Source: Lunatimonas sp. (GTDB taxonomy: Bacteria; Bacteroidota; Bacteroidia; Cytophagales; Cyclobacteriaceae). From it: 64,000 nt of DNA. Location: contig NZ_JAFIEU010000051.1 of NCBI RefSeq assembly GCF_020832325.1, positions 186,001-250,000 of the forward strand, written 5' to 3'. Numbering within the stretch: position 1 is the stretch's first letter; every line of letters begins with the position of its first letter. Position numbers and translations under genes: made by a program. The notes under the pieces were generated by a model that saw only the letters and a list, made by a program, of their open reading frames with translations, was not told the origin of the DNA and ran no database searches. Shown piece by piece: positions 29,074-38,685 of the stretch.

Positions 29074-32000
29074 TTAGAATGTAACATTTGCCGTGAAACC
29101 GTAATTTCTCATAGGGGGTATCTGCCGAAAGCTGTAGTAGCCGTCGGTGGCATTGTAGAGGTATTCGGGATCCCCGATGTTGTTGCTGGCATGGGTGATG
29201 ATAAATAGGTTGGTGGCCACTAGCCCCACCGAAGCGGAGCGGATAAAGGATCCCCTCGAAAACCATCCGGTAGGCAGCTGATAGCTGATGTTCAATTCCC
29301 GAAGTTTGAAGAAATCGGCTTTGGCGGCCGTATTGCTTTGCACCGCTCCTTGAGCGGTCCAGAATTCCTTTCCGCCTCCAGAAGTCAACAGGCTCTCATT
29401 GGGAATGTAGGTGCCCTGATCGGTTTCGATGACGGAATTGGGCCAGACTAAAGGCTCTCGCCCGTAGGCAGCAGTAATCGGATGTGTGCCAGCGGTGTAC
29501 ATGGGCGGAATCGTTTCCGAGTAGAAGTATGCACCCATTCGCCAGTCAAATTGCAATCCCACAGAAAATCCCCGGTACTCGAACATAGAGTTGATTCCGA
29601 ACATATGGGGAGGTACCATGGGGCCAAGGAGGACATTTTCTTCTGCTATTTTGGGATCTCCTGTCTGCGCATCTACGATTACGCGGCCTTGCTCATCCCG
29701 GGCGTAGTCACTGACCCAGAGGGATGGGAATTGCTCTCCTACGAAGGCATAGGACTGCCGGAAGTTCTGCCGAAATTCCGCTCCACCGTAGAGTTCCCTA
29801 ACTACATTGTTCGTATAGGTATAGTTAAATCCCAGGTTCCATTTGGTTTCCAAGGTTCGCACCAAGTCGCCGTTTATGCTGAGCTCAATGATGTTGTTGG
29901 TCATCCGACCGGCGTTTACGAGCATGGCATTATAGCCGGTAGCTCGGGATACATTGGCGTTTGAGATTTGCCCGTCTGAATCTGAGTACACGTAAGCGGC
30001 CTCTAGGTAAACCCGGTGGTTGAAGAGCCCCAGCTGCATGCCCGCCTCGTATGAGGTGACAAACTCAGGCCGAATGGCTGGATTGGGGTTTGTCAGGCTG
30101 GGGAGAAACCCGATGGTGCTGCCAAAGGGAAATCCATTTGCCTGGGAATAGGGGTTGTTGAGTTGATAGGGGTTTAGGGTTACGTTGCCGGTTTTGTTCC
30201 AAGAGGCATACAGCTTGGCATACGACACTTGCCGGGCCTGCCTCAGGAAGGGTAGTGCTTCGGAGGCGATAAAGGAGCTGCTGATACCGGGGTAGAAGTA
30301 GGAGCGGTTTTCCCGACTTAGTGTGGAGTTCCAGTCGTTTCTGCCAGTGATCGTTACAAAAAGGTAGTCGCGGTAACCCGTCATCCATTCAGCATAGACC
30401 GCTAGTGAACGTTGTTCCATGATTGTAGTACCGCCAGATAGCTCTCCCGCTCGACTGCCGGGGTTGATGATATCCCGGTAGAGCAGGTTATTGGAGGAGA
30501 TATTCTGCACCTTGCTGTGATCCATCCGGATGTTTTGACCCAGTAGCAAGCGGCTTTTTACGTCTCCTAGATCTTTTTTCATGCTAAGGATAAAGTCTCC
30601 GTTAAATCGCTGAAAATTCACGCTTTGATCGTTTACAGATCCGGGGGTGTTTCTAGTGCCCGGGGCTTCGAATTTGTTGGTGAAATTCCGATTGCTTTCG
30701 GTATTTCCGTAATAGCCCGCACGGTACATTACGTCGATCCAGTCCGCTAGGCGGTAGTTTAGTTCGATCTTTCCGTTTAGGATCTGTTGGTTGCTTTGGT
30801 TACGCAGGTTGTCTATTAGGAAATAAGGACTTCGAAGCCAGCTACCGTTGGGGATAAAATAGTTCAGGGGATTGCCGGGACTGTTTGGTTGTTCCCAGTT
30901 GCGGACCAAGTCGTAGTTGTAGTTGGCTGGCATCCTATAGCTGGCTATCCATGGACCGTCCGGCGTGACATCGCTTTTATTTTGAATAAAGTTGATGTTA
31001 TAGGATGTGCTCAGTTTCGAAAATTGCCGACTACCGTTGAAGCGCAGATTCATGCGGTTATTTTCGTCCTTTGGAATGATCCCTTTTTGGTTCACGAGCT
31101 GTGCGGATAGGAAATACGTACTTACCTCGTCCCCACCGGAAAAAGAAATGTCATGCTGTACATTCACACCGGTTTGAAACAGGTCTAATCGGTTGTCGCG
31201 CGATGGAGCGGAGTAGTCAACCATTGGCTGGGTACCATCCGGTAAGGGAAGGCCAAAAGGTTGTTGACTGCCGTCAAACCTCGGTCCCCAGGATTCGTAC
31301 TCCGTTGGACTGTAAACTCCGTTTTGTCCCTGTCCGTAAAGGGTTTGTGCTTCGGGCAGGAAGTACACGTTGGAAAATGTCGTGGTATTGGATATGCTCA
31401 CTTCTCCTTGTCCTGCTTTTCCTTGCTTGGTCGTAATCATAATGGCCCCATTGACCCCTTCTGAGCCGTAGAGTGCCGCTGCATTGGCGCCTTTCAGGAC
31501 GGTGATACTTTCAATGTCGTTCGGATTGAGGCGGTTGATGTTGGGGATGGGTACGCCATCCACCACGTAGATCGGCTCGTTGTTTGAGCGTCCGTCGATG
31601 CCTGAACCACGCTGCAAGGAACGCGTGCCCCGCAATACGATCATGGCTGCAGGATCTACTTTGCTATCGTATTGATTTATCCGTAACCCCGCTACTTTGG
31701 AAGCCAATCCAAATAGTGGATTTACCGTACGGCCCTGATTGAGGTTCTCCGAGTCTATTACCTGTGCGGAGGAACCCAATTCCTTGGAAGACCTGGAAAA
31801 TCCCAACGCTCCGGTTACCTGAACTTCGGCGAGTTGGTTGATATCTTCTTCCAAACGGAGCTGTATGAGTTGCTCGTCTGCGGGGGCAGTGAAGTAGGTT
31901 TCTTTATACCCCAAGAATCGGACGATCAGCGTATCGCCGGCATGTGCATACATGCGAAAGTATCCATCAGAATCCGTAACCGAAGTGGTAGGGTTGGATT

Positions 32001-32151
32001 TCAATTGGATGGTTGCCCCTGGCAATGCCTCCCGAGAATAGGCGTCTTTTACTTGACCATTGACGTGCACCCGTTGTGCCTCAGCCGGATCTGCCGTTGC
32101 GAAAAGCAAGGTGGCGCATAGGCAGGAAAAAAGGAAGTATGTTTTTGTCAT
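29074..32151 (-). CDS. SusC/RagA-like TonB-dependent outer-membrane transporter
   Basis: 1025 residues. A signal peptide ends ATADPAEAQ; a carboxypeptidase-like regulatory domain follows (VNGQVKDAYSREALPGATIQ), then the plug (PIYVVDGVPIPNINRLNPND, LKGANAAALYGSEGVNGAIM) and a long beta-barrel that ends in Phe (GFTANVTF), as needed for outer-membrane insertion. No N-terminal STN signalling domain is present, so control by an anti-sigma factor is not expected; the divergent AraC gene is the likely regulator. It is the first gene of the SusC-SusD-PepSY operon. Confidence 0.93.
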   Translation of the reverse strand: MTKTYFLFSCLCATLLFATADPAEAQRVHVNGQVKDAYSREALPGATIQLKSNPTTSVTDSDGYFRMYAHAGDTLIVRFLGYKETYFTAPADEQLIQLRLEEDINQLAEVQVTGALGFSRSSKELGSSAQVIDSENLNQGRTVNPLFGLASKVAGLRINQYDSKVDPAAMIVLRGTRSLQRGSGIDGRSNNEPIYVVDGVPIPNINRLNPNDIESITVLKGANAAALYGSEGVNGAIMITTKQGKAGQGEVSISNTTTFSNVYFLPEAQTLYGQGQNGVYSPTEYESWGPRFDGSQQPFGLPLPDGTQPMVDYSAPSRDNRLDLFQTGVNVQHDISFSGGDEVSTYFLSAQLVNQKGIIPKDENNRMNLRFNGSRQFSKLSTSYNINFIQNKSDVTPDGPWIASYRMPANYNYDLVRNWEQPNSPGNPLNYFIPNGSWLRSPYFLIDNLRNQSNQQILNGKIELNYRLADWIDVMYRAGYYGNTESNRNFTNKFEAPGTRNTPGSVNDQSVNFQRFNGDFILSMKKDLGDVKSRLLLGQNIRMDHSKVQNISSNNLLYRDIINPGSRAGELSGGTTIMEQRSLAVYAEWMTGYRDYLFVTITGRNDWNSTLSRENRSYFYPGISSSFIASEALPFLRQARQVSYAKLYASWNKTGNVTLNPYQLNNPYSQANGFPFGSTIGFLPSLTNPNPAIRPEFVTSYEAGMQLGLFNHRVYLEAAYVYSDSDGQISNANVSRATGYNAMLVNAGRMTNNIIELSINGDLVRTLETKWNLGFNYTYTNNVVRELYGGAEFRQNFRQSYAFVGEQFPSLWVSDYARDEQGRVIVDAQTGDPKIAEENVLLGPMVPPHMFGINSMFEYRGFSVGLQFDWRMGAYFYSETIPPMYTAGTHPITAAYGREPLVWPNSVIETDQGTYIPNESLLTSGGGKEFWTAQGAVQSNTAAKADFFKLRELNISYQLPTGWFSRGSFIRSASVGLVATNLFIITHASNNIGDPEYLYNATDGYYSFRQIPPMRNYGFTANVTF

Positions 32152-32192
32152 AACAGTAGGTGGATAAAATAACCCGGTGTAGATTATTATTA

Positions 32193-32209
32193 TTTAGATT
32201 TAATCTAAA
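32193..32209. repeat. 17-base palindrome in the SusC leader
   Basis: TTTAGATT, central T, AATCTAAA: perfect 8-bp arms. It lies between the predicted start of the SusC transcript and its ATG, where it could be a repressor site or RNA hairpin. It does not match a known Fur box closely. Confidence 0.5.
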
Positions 32210-32229
32210 AACGATTAACTTTACGGCTG

Positions 32230-32237
32230 CAAATCTA
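32230..32237 (-). promoter_or_regulatory. -7 box of the SusC-SusD-PepSY promoter
   Basis: TAGATTTG on the minus strand is an exact TAnnTTTG match, with the predicted transcription start near 32223 and a leader of about 70 bases. No TTTG lies at the -33 place; the proximal copy of the 12-bp direct repeat overlaps that position, which fits an activator-dependent promoter. Confidence 0.55.
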
Positions 32238-32252
32238 GCGAGAGGGAGAAAT

Positions 32253-32285
32253 TGAAAATGACGAGGTGGGATATGAAAATGACGA
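32253..32285. promoter_or_regulatory. candidate AraC-type operator: two 12-bp direct repeats, 21-bp period
   Basis: TGAAAATGACGA occurs at 32253-32264 and again, identical, at 32274-32285. The 21-base spacing is two helical turns and equals the spacing of classical AraC half-sites. The pair sits in the divergent control region, directly upstream of the SusC -7 box and overlapping or just upstream of the start of the AraC gene. Confidence 0.6.
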
Positions 32286-33258
32286 AAAAGGAAATTTATC
32301 TAAACGAGTGAACCGAGCGAATAGAGAAAATAGGCTTCAATTGGTATACGAAGGACACTTTATTGGGGATCAAATAAAAAGCCCAGCGGGAAAGGGACAA
32401 TTCTCTCTTCATACGGTGTATTGTTCTGAGGGAGTATCTTACGTTTATTTTACGGGTGAATCGGGAAAGTTCCAGCAGATGGATATCCTGATCGGACCGG
32501 GATGTTACCAGTTGTGGGTGGTACTTAAAGGAGGGATTTCGCTTCATTTTTCGAAATCCGATCATGCGCTAGAGGTAGTGGAAGATCGCTGTTTATTGGT
32601 ACGGGCAGGATCGGAGTTTTCGGTAGGTTCGTTGCCGGGAAGTTCGGTAGACGCCATGTTGATTTCCCTTTCTCCAGAGTTGGTCGATAAAGTCTCGAAA
32701 GGCTTGGATGATTTTCAAGGCTGGGAATCGCTTCTCAGGCATCAGCAGGGTTACCAGATCTATATAGAGTCCAAGCCAGGAGAGGTGATGCTTCAGATCG
32801 TGCGTAACTTGGCATTTAACGAGTACGAAGGATGCTTCAAGCGGCACCTGGTAGAGATGAAAGTACTGGAATTCCTTCTTTTGATGTTGATGCAGCAAAA
32901 GGAACGGGGATTGGATATCACCGGGCATCCTCAGGCAATGGAGGACAAGGTGCTACAACAGATGCACCAGGCCAGGGAAATCCTGATGCATCGGCTTTCG
33001 GATCCACCTAGCCTAAGAAAGCTGGCCCTGGAAGTGGGTACCAACGAATCACACCTGAAGCGTCATTTTAAAGAAGCTTTTCACCAGACGGTTTATGGTT
33101 TTGTCATAGACAAGCGCATGGAAAAGGCGTTGGAGTTGCTGAAAGATAAAGACTTAAAAATTGTAGAAATTGCCGAGCGGCTTGGGTACAAACACGCCAC
33201 CCATTTTTCGGCGGCATTCAAAAAGTACTTTGGGGGCCATCCGAAGGATTATCGATGA
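32266..33258 (+). CDS. AraC-family transcriptional regulator (PchR-like)
   Basis: 330 residues in the longest form (GTG start at 32266); a GTG at 32308 would give 316 residues and leave the direct-repeat operator outside the gene, so the start is unsettled. The N-terminal part is a ligand-sensing domain (VYEGHFIGDQ, LWVVLKGGISLHF). The C-terminal part is an AraC double helix-turn-helix: SLRKLALEVGTNESHLKRHF and IVEIAERLGYKHATHFSAAF, ending FGGHPKDYR. The layout resembles PchR-type regulators that sense siderophores and activate receptor genes. It is divergent from the SusC operon and is the obvious candidate regulator. Confidence 0.9.
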   Translation: MGYENDEKGNLSKRVNRANRENRLQLVYEGHFIGDQIKSPAGKGQFSLHTVYCSEGVSYVYFTGESGKFQQMDILIGPGCYQLWVVLKGGISLHFSKSDHALEVVEDRCLLVRAGSEFSVGSLPGSSVDAMLISLSPELVDKVSKGLDDFQGWESLLRHQQGYQIYIESKPGEVMLQIVRNLAFNEYEGCFKRHLVEMKVLEFLLLMLMQQKERGLDITGHPQAMEDKVLQQMHQAREILMHRLSDPPSLRKLALEVGTNESHLKRHFKEAFHQTVYGFVIDKRMEKALELLKDKDLKIVEIAERLGYKHATHFSAAFKKYFGGHPKDYR

Positions 33259-33418
33259 TGGTAATCCGGCTGGAAATGGTTTCGTCCATTTCTTTGCATA
33301 GGGTGATCAGGCGTTGGATATTGGTGTCGTCGATGTCTTCGAAGTGTGCATACTGAAATTCGAACAAGTGGAAAGGAATACAACAAAAAACAAATCAGTA
33401 TCAACTTTAAACCATAAA

Positions 33419-34800
33419 CTATTTCATCAACTGCCCAACTTTATTAACCACTCTGTATTCCAGATCTTCAAATTCCTCGAAGTGTGCTTTGCCGCACTTG
33501 ATTTTAAGTTGCTCATCTGAGGTAAGCTTGTAAAGATCGACATAGGGTGTGCCGGTGTCTTTGGTCTCGGCAACGAATTAAACTTTCTCATTTCCTTCAA
33601 ATACCAGTGCCCAGTAGGGATAGTAATTCCCTATAGGAGTTGGAATTTTAAACCAGTTGGGCAGCTTGAAATAGAATTTCACCTGTTCGCTGCTTTCACA
33701 GTCCTGCGCAAATCGGCTCTCCACACCGGAATCTAGCGGGATATATTCTTCATAGATGGTCTTGCTGGTATCTTTTACCTTGTAGGAGAAGTCGTTCAGG
33801 TAGATCTCCAACTACTGTGCCTCAAACAGGGATATTTTATATTCCGTACTACCGATCTTCCGGTATTTAATTCCGTCAATAATCAGTCCATGCAGCACCC
33901 GGTTGATGGCCTGAACGGATAAGTCAAGAAATAGTTGGGGATTGACTATAATGTCACTGATCCTATTGGATTGGGTTATAATCTGTTCAATGGTGGACCT
34001 AGTCAGTTCAGTTTTGCTTTGGATATAGCTCAATACATCTGGGATTTTCCAGGAATATCCTCCATAGGACTCCAGCTTGTCTCCCTTGTATAGCAGGTTA
34101 CCATTGGAAAGGGAGATGCATTGGTTTACAGCATCAATTTCCTCAATGATGTAGCCGTCGGAATAGACCTCCTGCTCATTGCAGAGCTTATAAAGGTCAT
34201 CGCCTACCTTTACGGCGAAGCTTTTCTTTTTTACCCCGTCTTTTTCATTGCTGTTGATGGTAACCTTGGCCGTTACCTTGGTCTAGGTGGCTTGGATGGA
34301 ATCCAAAGAGGCGAATGCGTCATTGAAGGCATTTTTCTCCATGACGGAATCCACCTCTATTTGATTTACCAAACCTAAATCGTAGGCCTTCACGGGATTG
34401 AGGCTATAGGAAAGGTTGTATTGTTTTCGATGAGTAGCAGAATAGCACAGGGTGCAAAGTCCGTTGAGGCAAAACCCCTCAATGTGGAAACCTTGGTGCT
34501 ATCATAGACCTGGAAATTGATCGAGACGTTGTCGTATAGGTTCTGAAAGTACTCATGGGTGATTTCCAGATTTTTCAACACCCCTTCGCGAATGGAAACG
34601 GATGGGACCACGATGACAAATTTCTTGAACCCGTAAAGCTTATTTATTTCGTAGATGGTTCGTAGATACACATAGGTTTTACTTGTTCCGGTTTCCATCT
34701 CGATCGAGAAGTGCATTCCATCCAATTTCTTAGAAGCAGGCAACTCATTGTCCAATTGTTTCCCATTGATCCAATAGGCACCGGATTTCATTTCGATCCG
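33419..34800 (-). pseudogene. decayed type III restriction enzyme gene (res)
   Basis: Pieces of one Res protein lie in order on the minus strand but in changing frames. First piece: KSGAYWINGKQLDNELPAS to LRGFASTDFA, with the Walker A motif changed to ETGTSKT (Gly to Ser at 34683-34681). Near 34450 the frame jumps to TLCYSATHRKQYNLSYSLNP, so the part between is deleted. An in-frame TAG stands at 34285-34283; near 34050-34090 a second large deletion joins LLYKGDK to WKIPDVLSYIQSKTELT. Further stops lie at 33814-33812 and 33578-33580. The C-terminus (VAETKDTGTPYVDLYKL) ends at 33421. Intact Res proteins are near 900-1000 residues; here only about 450 codons remain. No mod methyltransferase gene is nearby, so it cannot function. 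Confidence 0.88.
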
Positions 34801-34801
34801 A

Positions 34802-34924
34802 CTATTCAGGTCCTTTCCGGTTTTGGACGTAGCTTTTGAACATATTGTAACTCTTTCCAAGATTTTCGGCGAGCCAGGTCTGTTTGATCCCCTTTTCCTC
34901 TAATACTTCCTTTATTCGATTCAT
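34802..34924 (-). pseudogene. N-terminal remnant of an XRE-type helix-turn-helix regulator
   Basis: ATG at 34924 opens 40 codons: NRIKEVLEEKGIKQTWLAEN followed by LGKSYNMFKSYVQNRK, then a TAG at 34804-34802. This is the first part of a Cro/CI-type helix-turn-helix domain, whose normal continuation (about 25 more residues) is missing. The break coincides with the start of the res remnant, so one deletion probably removed the end of this regulator and the beginning of res. Such small regulators often accompany restriction-modification genes. Confidence 0.7.
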
Positions 34925-35183
34925 TCCTAAACTATCCTAAATTCTAAAAATAGGTTTAATATTCTACTATCTCATTTTTCAAGACAAAAAAGGTGCAAAA
35001 AATACCATATTTGTTTGTTCTGTTTCCTTCCACCAATTGCTACAACATGTGAAAAAGTTAATCGCTAAGTCCGAGGCCAAGCAATCGACTAAATAGTAAC
35101 TTTAATTTTACCTCGCAGCTTCTGCACTGAATCGTTTATATGATTACCTTTCGAGGAAAACGTCCGTAATTCTGTTTGTCCCG

Positions 35184-38100
35184 ATGCGATTTCTATGCGG
35201 TTATTTGGTTGTTCCTTTCTTTTTGCTAGCCGGGTGCGGCAAGGAGACTCCTTTTGAAAAGGTATCCTCTGCCCACTCAGGTGTTTTTTTCCAAAATACC
35301 TTGCTGGAAAGCAGCGATCTCAACGTGTTGACCTTCGAGTATTTTTATAACGGGGCAGGCGTTGGCGCGGGTGACCTCAATAACGATGGATTGGATGATT
35401 TGGTGTTTACGTCGAATATGGGGCAGAGTAGCGTATACCTGAATAAGGGTAATTTTCGATTTGAAGATATCACAGGTCAATCGGGAATTGATACCAAAGG
35501 GAAGTGGGCCAATGGGGTGTCGATCATTGATATTAATCAGGATGGATTTCAGGACATTTACATCTGTTTCGCCGGGCCCTATGCAGGTGATCGCCGGGCC
35601 AACGAGTTATATATTAATAACGGAGATAATACGTTTACGGAGATGGCCGTCGCCTATGGGTTGGCGGATACGGCCCACAGTGTTCAGGCGGCATTTTTTG
35701 ATTTCGATCGGGATGGGTTGTTGGATATGTACCTGCTGAACAATATTACCGACGAGACTGGACCCAATGTAATCCGAAGGAAGCGGAACGACGGAGAGAT
35801 GGTCAATACGGATAAGTTGTACCGAAACAATGGTGACAATACCTTCACAGATGTGTCCGCAGCTGCGGGGATTACCATCGAGGGGTATGGTTTGGGGGTC
35901 TCTATAGGTGACTTTAACCTAGATGGTTGGCCTGATATCTATGTATCCAATGACTACCTGTCCAATGATCTGTTTTACATCAATCAGCAGGATGGTACCT
36001 TCCGAAATCATGCTTCCGACGTGTTTGGGCACACAAGTTATTCGGCGATGGGTAACGATGTGGGAGATTTTGATAACGATGGGCTTTTGGATATTGTGAC
36101 TTTGGACATGCTCCCGCCGGATAATTTCCGTCAAAAAATGATGTTTGGTATGACACTGCACGAGCGTTTTCGCTCAGAGACGCTGTATGGTTACGAGCCT
36201 CAGTTTATGAGAAACACACTCCAATGGAACCGGGGGATTGCTTCTGATGGATTGCCTCGATATAGCGATGTAGGTCAGCTAGCCGGAATTAGCGCGACAG
36301 ACTGGAGTTGGAGTGCGTTATGGGCAGATCTGGATAACGATGGTTGGAAGGATTTGCTTATCACCAACGGTTACCCAAGAGACATTACCAACCGGGACTT
36401 TGTGGACTACAAGTCCAGTGTTTTTGGCGCCGGTTCGGGTGAAAGGGAACGGGATCGCCTGCTATTTGAGGCCATACAGGCGTTGGACGGGGCACATGTC
36501 TCCAATTTCCTGTTTAAAAATCAGAGAGATTTAACATTTCAAGATGTAAGCACCACATGGGGCCTTGCAGAAAGCTCGTTTTCCAGCGGGGCAGTATATT
36601 CCGATTTGAACAACGATGGATTCTTGGACCTGGTGATTTCTACTACTGGCAAGCCAGCTTTTTTATATAAAAATAACCTTGCAGCGTCGGGACAGTCGAA
36701 TTACCTCGGCATTCGTTTGCGTGGCCCTAAAAATAACCGAGACGGTATAGGAGCAAAAATTTACTTAGTAACCGGCGACCAACATCAAGTTCATGAGCAT
36801 TACCTGAGTAGAGGGTACCAGTCTTCCGTTACGGGTAAGATTCACTTCGGCCTTGGAGCGCATTCTATGGTCGATACGTTGATGGTGGTTTGGCCGGACC
36901 AACGCAAGCAACTGCTGACGCAGGTCAGCGCAAACCGGGTAGTGGAGATAGCCTATGAACCGGAGGCAGACGATAGCTTACATGTGGGGCAGACCCAGGC
37001 TGGTTTTACCTTTGAAATGCTGACGGATAGTTCGTTGGGCATCGGATTTGAACATCGGGAAACCTATTTTTCCGATTTCAACATTCAGCCCCTTTTGCCG
37101 CATAAGCTGTCCCAGCTGGGACCGGGTATCTCGGTGGCAGATATCCAGGGAGATGGATTGGAGGATTTTTTTATTGGAGGTGCGTTTAAGCAATCCGGTG
37201 AACTATATACACAGCAATTGGACGGGACCTTTCGGCGGATGGTTTTGGATTCGGGAAACGCCTTTGAAGAAGATATGGGGTCCTTGTTTTTCGATGCAGA
37301 CGGAGATGGAGATTTGGACTTGTACGTGGTGTCCGGCGGCAATGAGTTTGAGTCCGGTTCGCGATACTACCAAGACCGATTGTATATCAATCGGGATGGG
37401 GTCTTTTTGCTCGATACTGTGGCGCTTCCCCACCGTCCCGTTAGTGGGTCCTGTGTGATCGCCGCGGATTTTGACCGGGATGGGGATCTGGATTTGTTTG
37501 TGGGAGGGAGGCTTTCCCCACAGCGTTATCCGGAACCTGGGGTGAGCATGATTTTGGAAAACCAAGACGGGAAATTTGTCGATGTGACGGAGCAGAAGGC
37601 TCCTGGGCTGACGAATATCGGCATGGTTACATCGGCTATTTGGTCCGATTTTGATCGGGACGGTTGGGTGGATCTGATCGTAGTTGGGGAATGGATGCCG
37701 GTGACAGTGTATAAGAACGATGAGGGTACACTAAGAAATGTCACCGATGAATGGGGTCTTTCCAACACGCGCGGTTGGTGGAATAGCATCGTGGGTGCAG
37801 ACCTTGATAGGGATGGATATGTGGACTACGTGTTGGGGAATCTGGGACTGAACAGCCGCTACAAGACTGCCCCGGATGGGCCCCTACAGATTCATGTGGC
37901 AGATATTGATGGAAACGGGACCAGGGAAGCCGTAATTTCGCACATGGTCGAGGGGACTCGGTACCCGATTCATCCGCGCGACGATTTATTTGCGCAGATC
38001 CCTTCGCTCAAGCGCCGGTTTCCAAGCTACGCGACTTATGCCGAAAGCTCCGTCGAGGATTTGTTTGCTGGTATTGATGCCAAGGAGGTTACCACACTTT

Positions 38101-38675
38101 CGGTGGATACGTTTTATTCGGGCATTTTGTTGAATCGTACAGGCACGGATTTTTCGTTTCAGGCATTGCCAAACCAAGCGCAGATTTCGCCTGTTTTCGG
38201 TACGTTGACCGAGGATTTTGATGGGGACGGTAATTTGGATTTGCTCCTGTCGGGTAATTTCCATGGAGTAGAGGTGCTTACGGGTAGATACGATGCATCG
38301 TACGGCTTGGTGCTGACCGGGAATGGATTGGGAGGATTTGAGCCTGTCAGATCAAACCTGTTTTTGGAGGGGGATACGAAAGCTGTGCATTCGCTGTATC
38401 ATGCCAAAAGTAGCCGGTACATCTACCTGTTTGGCAGTACAGATGGGAAATTGGCGATTCGTGCGGATAGCATGCCTAGCGAGACTCCTACAAGGCCACC
38501 CTCCGGTGCTTCGTTTATCAAGCTCCACCACGCAGATGGGAGCATAGCCATTAAAGAGCTCTACGCAGGGTCAGGGTATTTAGGGCAATCATCCAAGTAT
38601 GTCAGGTGGTCCGGTCAAGTGGTAAAAATGGAAATCTTCGATGCATTTGGCAATGTGCTGATGTCCTCGCAGTGA
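35184..38675 (+). CDS. FG-GAP/VCBS-repeat lipoprotein with ASPIC/UnbV domain (CRTAC1-like)
   Basis: 1163 residues. A signal ends in the lipobox LLAGC, giving lipidation near residue 18. Many repeated calcium-binding-like units of the type DLNNDGLDDLVF, DINQDGFQDIYI, DFDRDGLLDMYL and DLDRDGYVDYVL mark FG-GAP/VCBS beta-propeller blades, in two arrays (about residues 60-500 and 620-1100). Between them lies an ASPIC/UnbV domain (NRDGIGAKIYLVTGDQ, LSRGYQSSVTGKIHFGLGAH). Such cell-surface proteins are frequent beside SusC/SusD operons in Bacteroidota; their role is unknown, perhaps binding of glycans or proteins. It converges on the second SusCD operon with an 10-base gap. Confidence 0.9.
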   Translation: MRFLCGYLVVPFFLLAGCGKETPFEKVSSAHSGVFFQNTLLESSDLNVLTFEYFYNGAGVGAGDLNNDGLDDLVFTSNMGQSSVYLNKGNFRFEDITGQSGIDTKGKWANGVSIIDINQDGFQDIYICFAGPYAGDRRANELYINNGDNTFTEMAVAYGLADTAHSVQAAFFDFDRDGLLDMYLLNNITDETGPNVIRRKRNDGEMVNTDKLYRNNGDNTFTDVSAAAGITIEGYGLGVSIGDFNLDGWPDIYVSNDYLSNDLFYINQQDGTFRNHASDVFGHTSYSAMGNDVGDFDNDGLLDIVTLDMLPPDNFRQKMMFGMTLHERFRSETLYGYEPQFMRNTLQWNRGIASDGLPRYSDVGQLAGISATDWSWSALWADLDNDGWKDLLITNGYPRDITNRDFVDYKSSVFGAGSGERERDRLLFEAIQALDGAHVSNFLFKNQRDLTFQDVSTTWGLAESSFSSGAVYSDLNNDGFLDLVISTTGKPAFLYKNNLAASGQSNYLGIRLRGPKNNRDGIGAKIYLVTGDQHQVHEHYLSRGYQSSVTGKIHFGLGAHSMVDTLMVVWPDQRKQLLTQVSANRVVEIAYEPEADDSLHVGQTQAGFTFEMLTDSSLGIGFEHRETYFSDFNIQPLLPHKLSQLGPGISVADIQGDGLEDFFIGGAFKQSGELYTQQLDGTFRRMVLDSGNAFEEDMGSLFFDADGDGDLDLYVVSGGNEFESGSRYYQDRLYINRDGVFLLDTVALPHRPVSGSCVIAADFDRDGDLDLFVGGRLSPQRYPEPGVSMILENQDGKFVDVTEQKAPGLTNIGMVTSAIWSDFDRDGWVDLIVVGEWMPVTVYKNDEGTLRNVTDEWGLSNTRGWWNSIVGADLDRDGYVDYVLGNLGLNSRYKTAPDGPLQIHVADIDGNGTREAVISHMVEGTRYPIHPRDDLFAQIPSLKRRFPSYATYAESSVEDLFAGIDAKEVTTLSVDTFYSGILLNRTGTDFSFQALPNQAQISPVFGTLTEDFDGDGNLDLLLSGNFHGVEVLTGRYDASYGLVLTGNGLGGFEPVRSNLFLEGDTKAVHSLYHAKSSRYIYLFGSTDGKLAIRADSMPSETPTRPPSGASFIKLHHADGSIAIKELYAGSGYLGQSSKYVRWSGQVVKMEIFDAFGNVLMSSQ

Positions 38676-38685
38676 TTTTTTCCCC

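Noticed and set aside
33259-33390. Minus-strand frame with QYAHFEDIDDTNIQRLITLC-like translation, between the AraC gene and the res remnant
   Set aside because: It has no start codon, is very short, runs antisense into the AraC gene and matches no family I know. It may be one more scrap of the restriction locus, but it cannot be supported.
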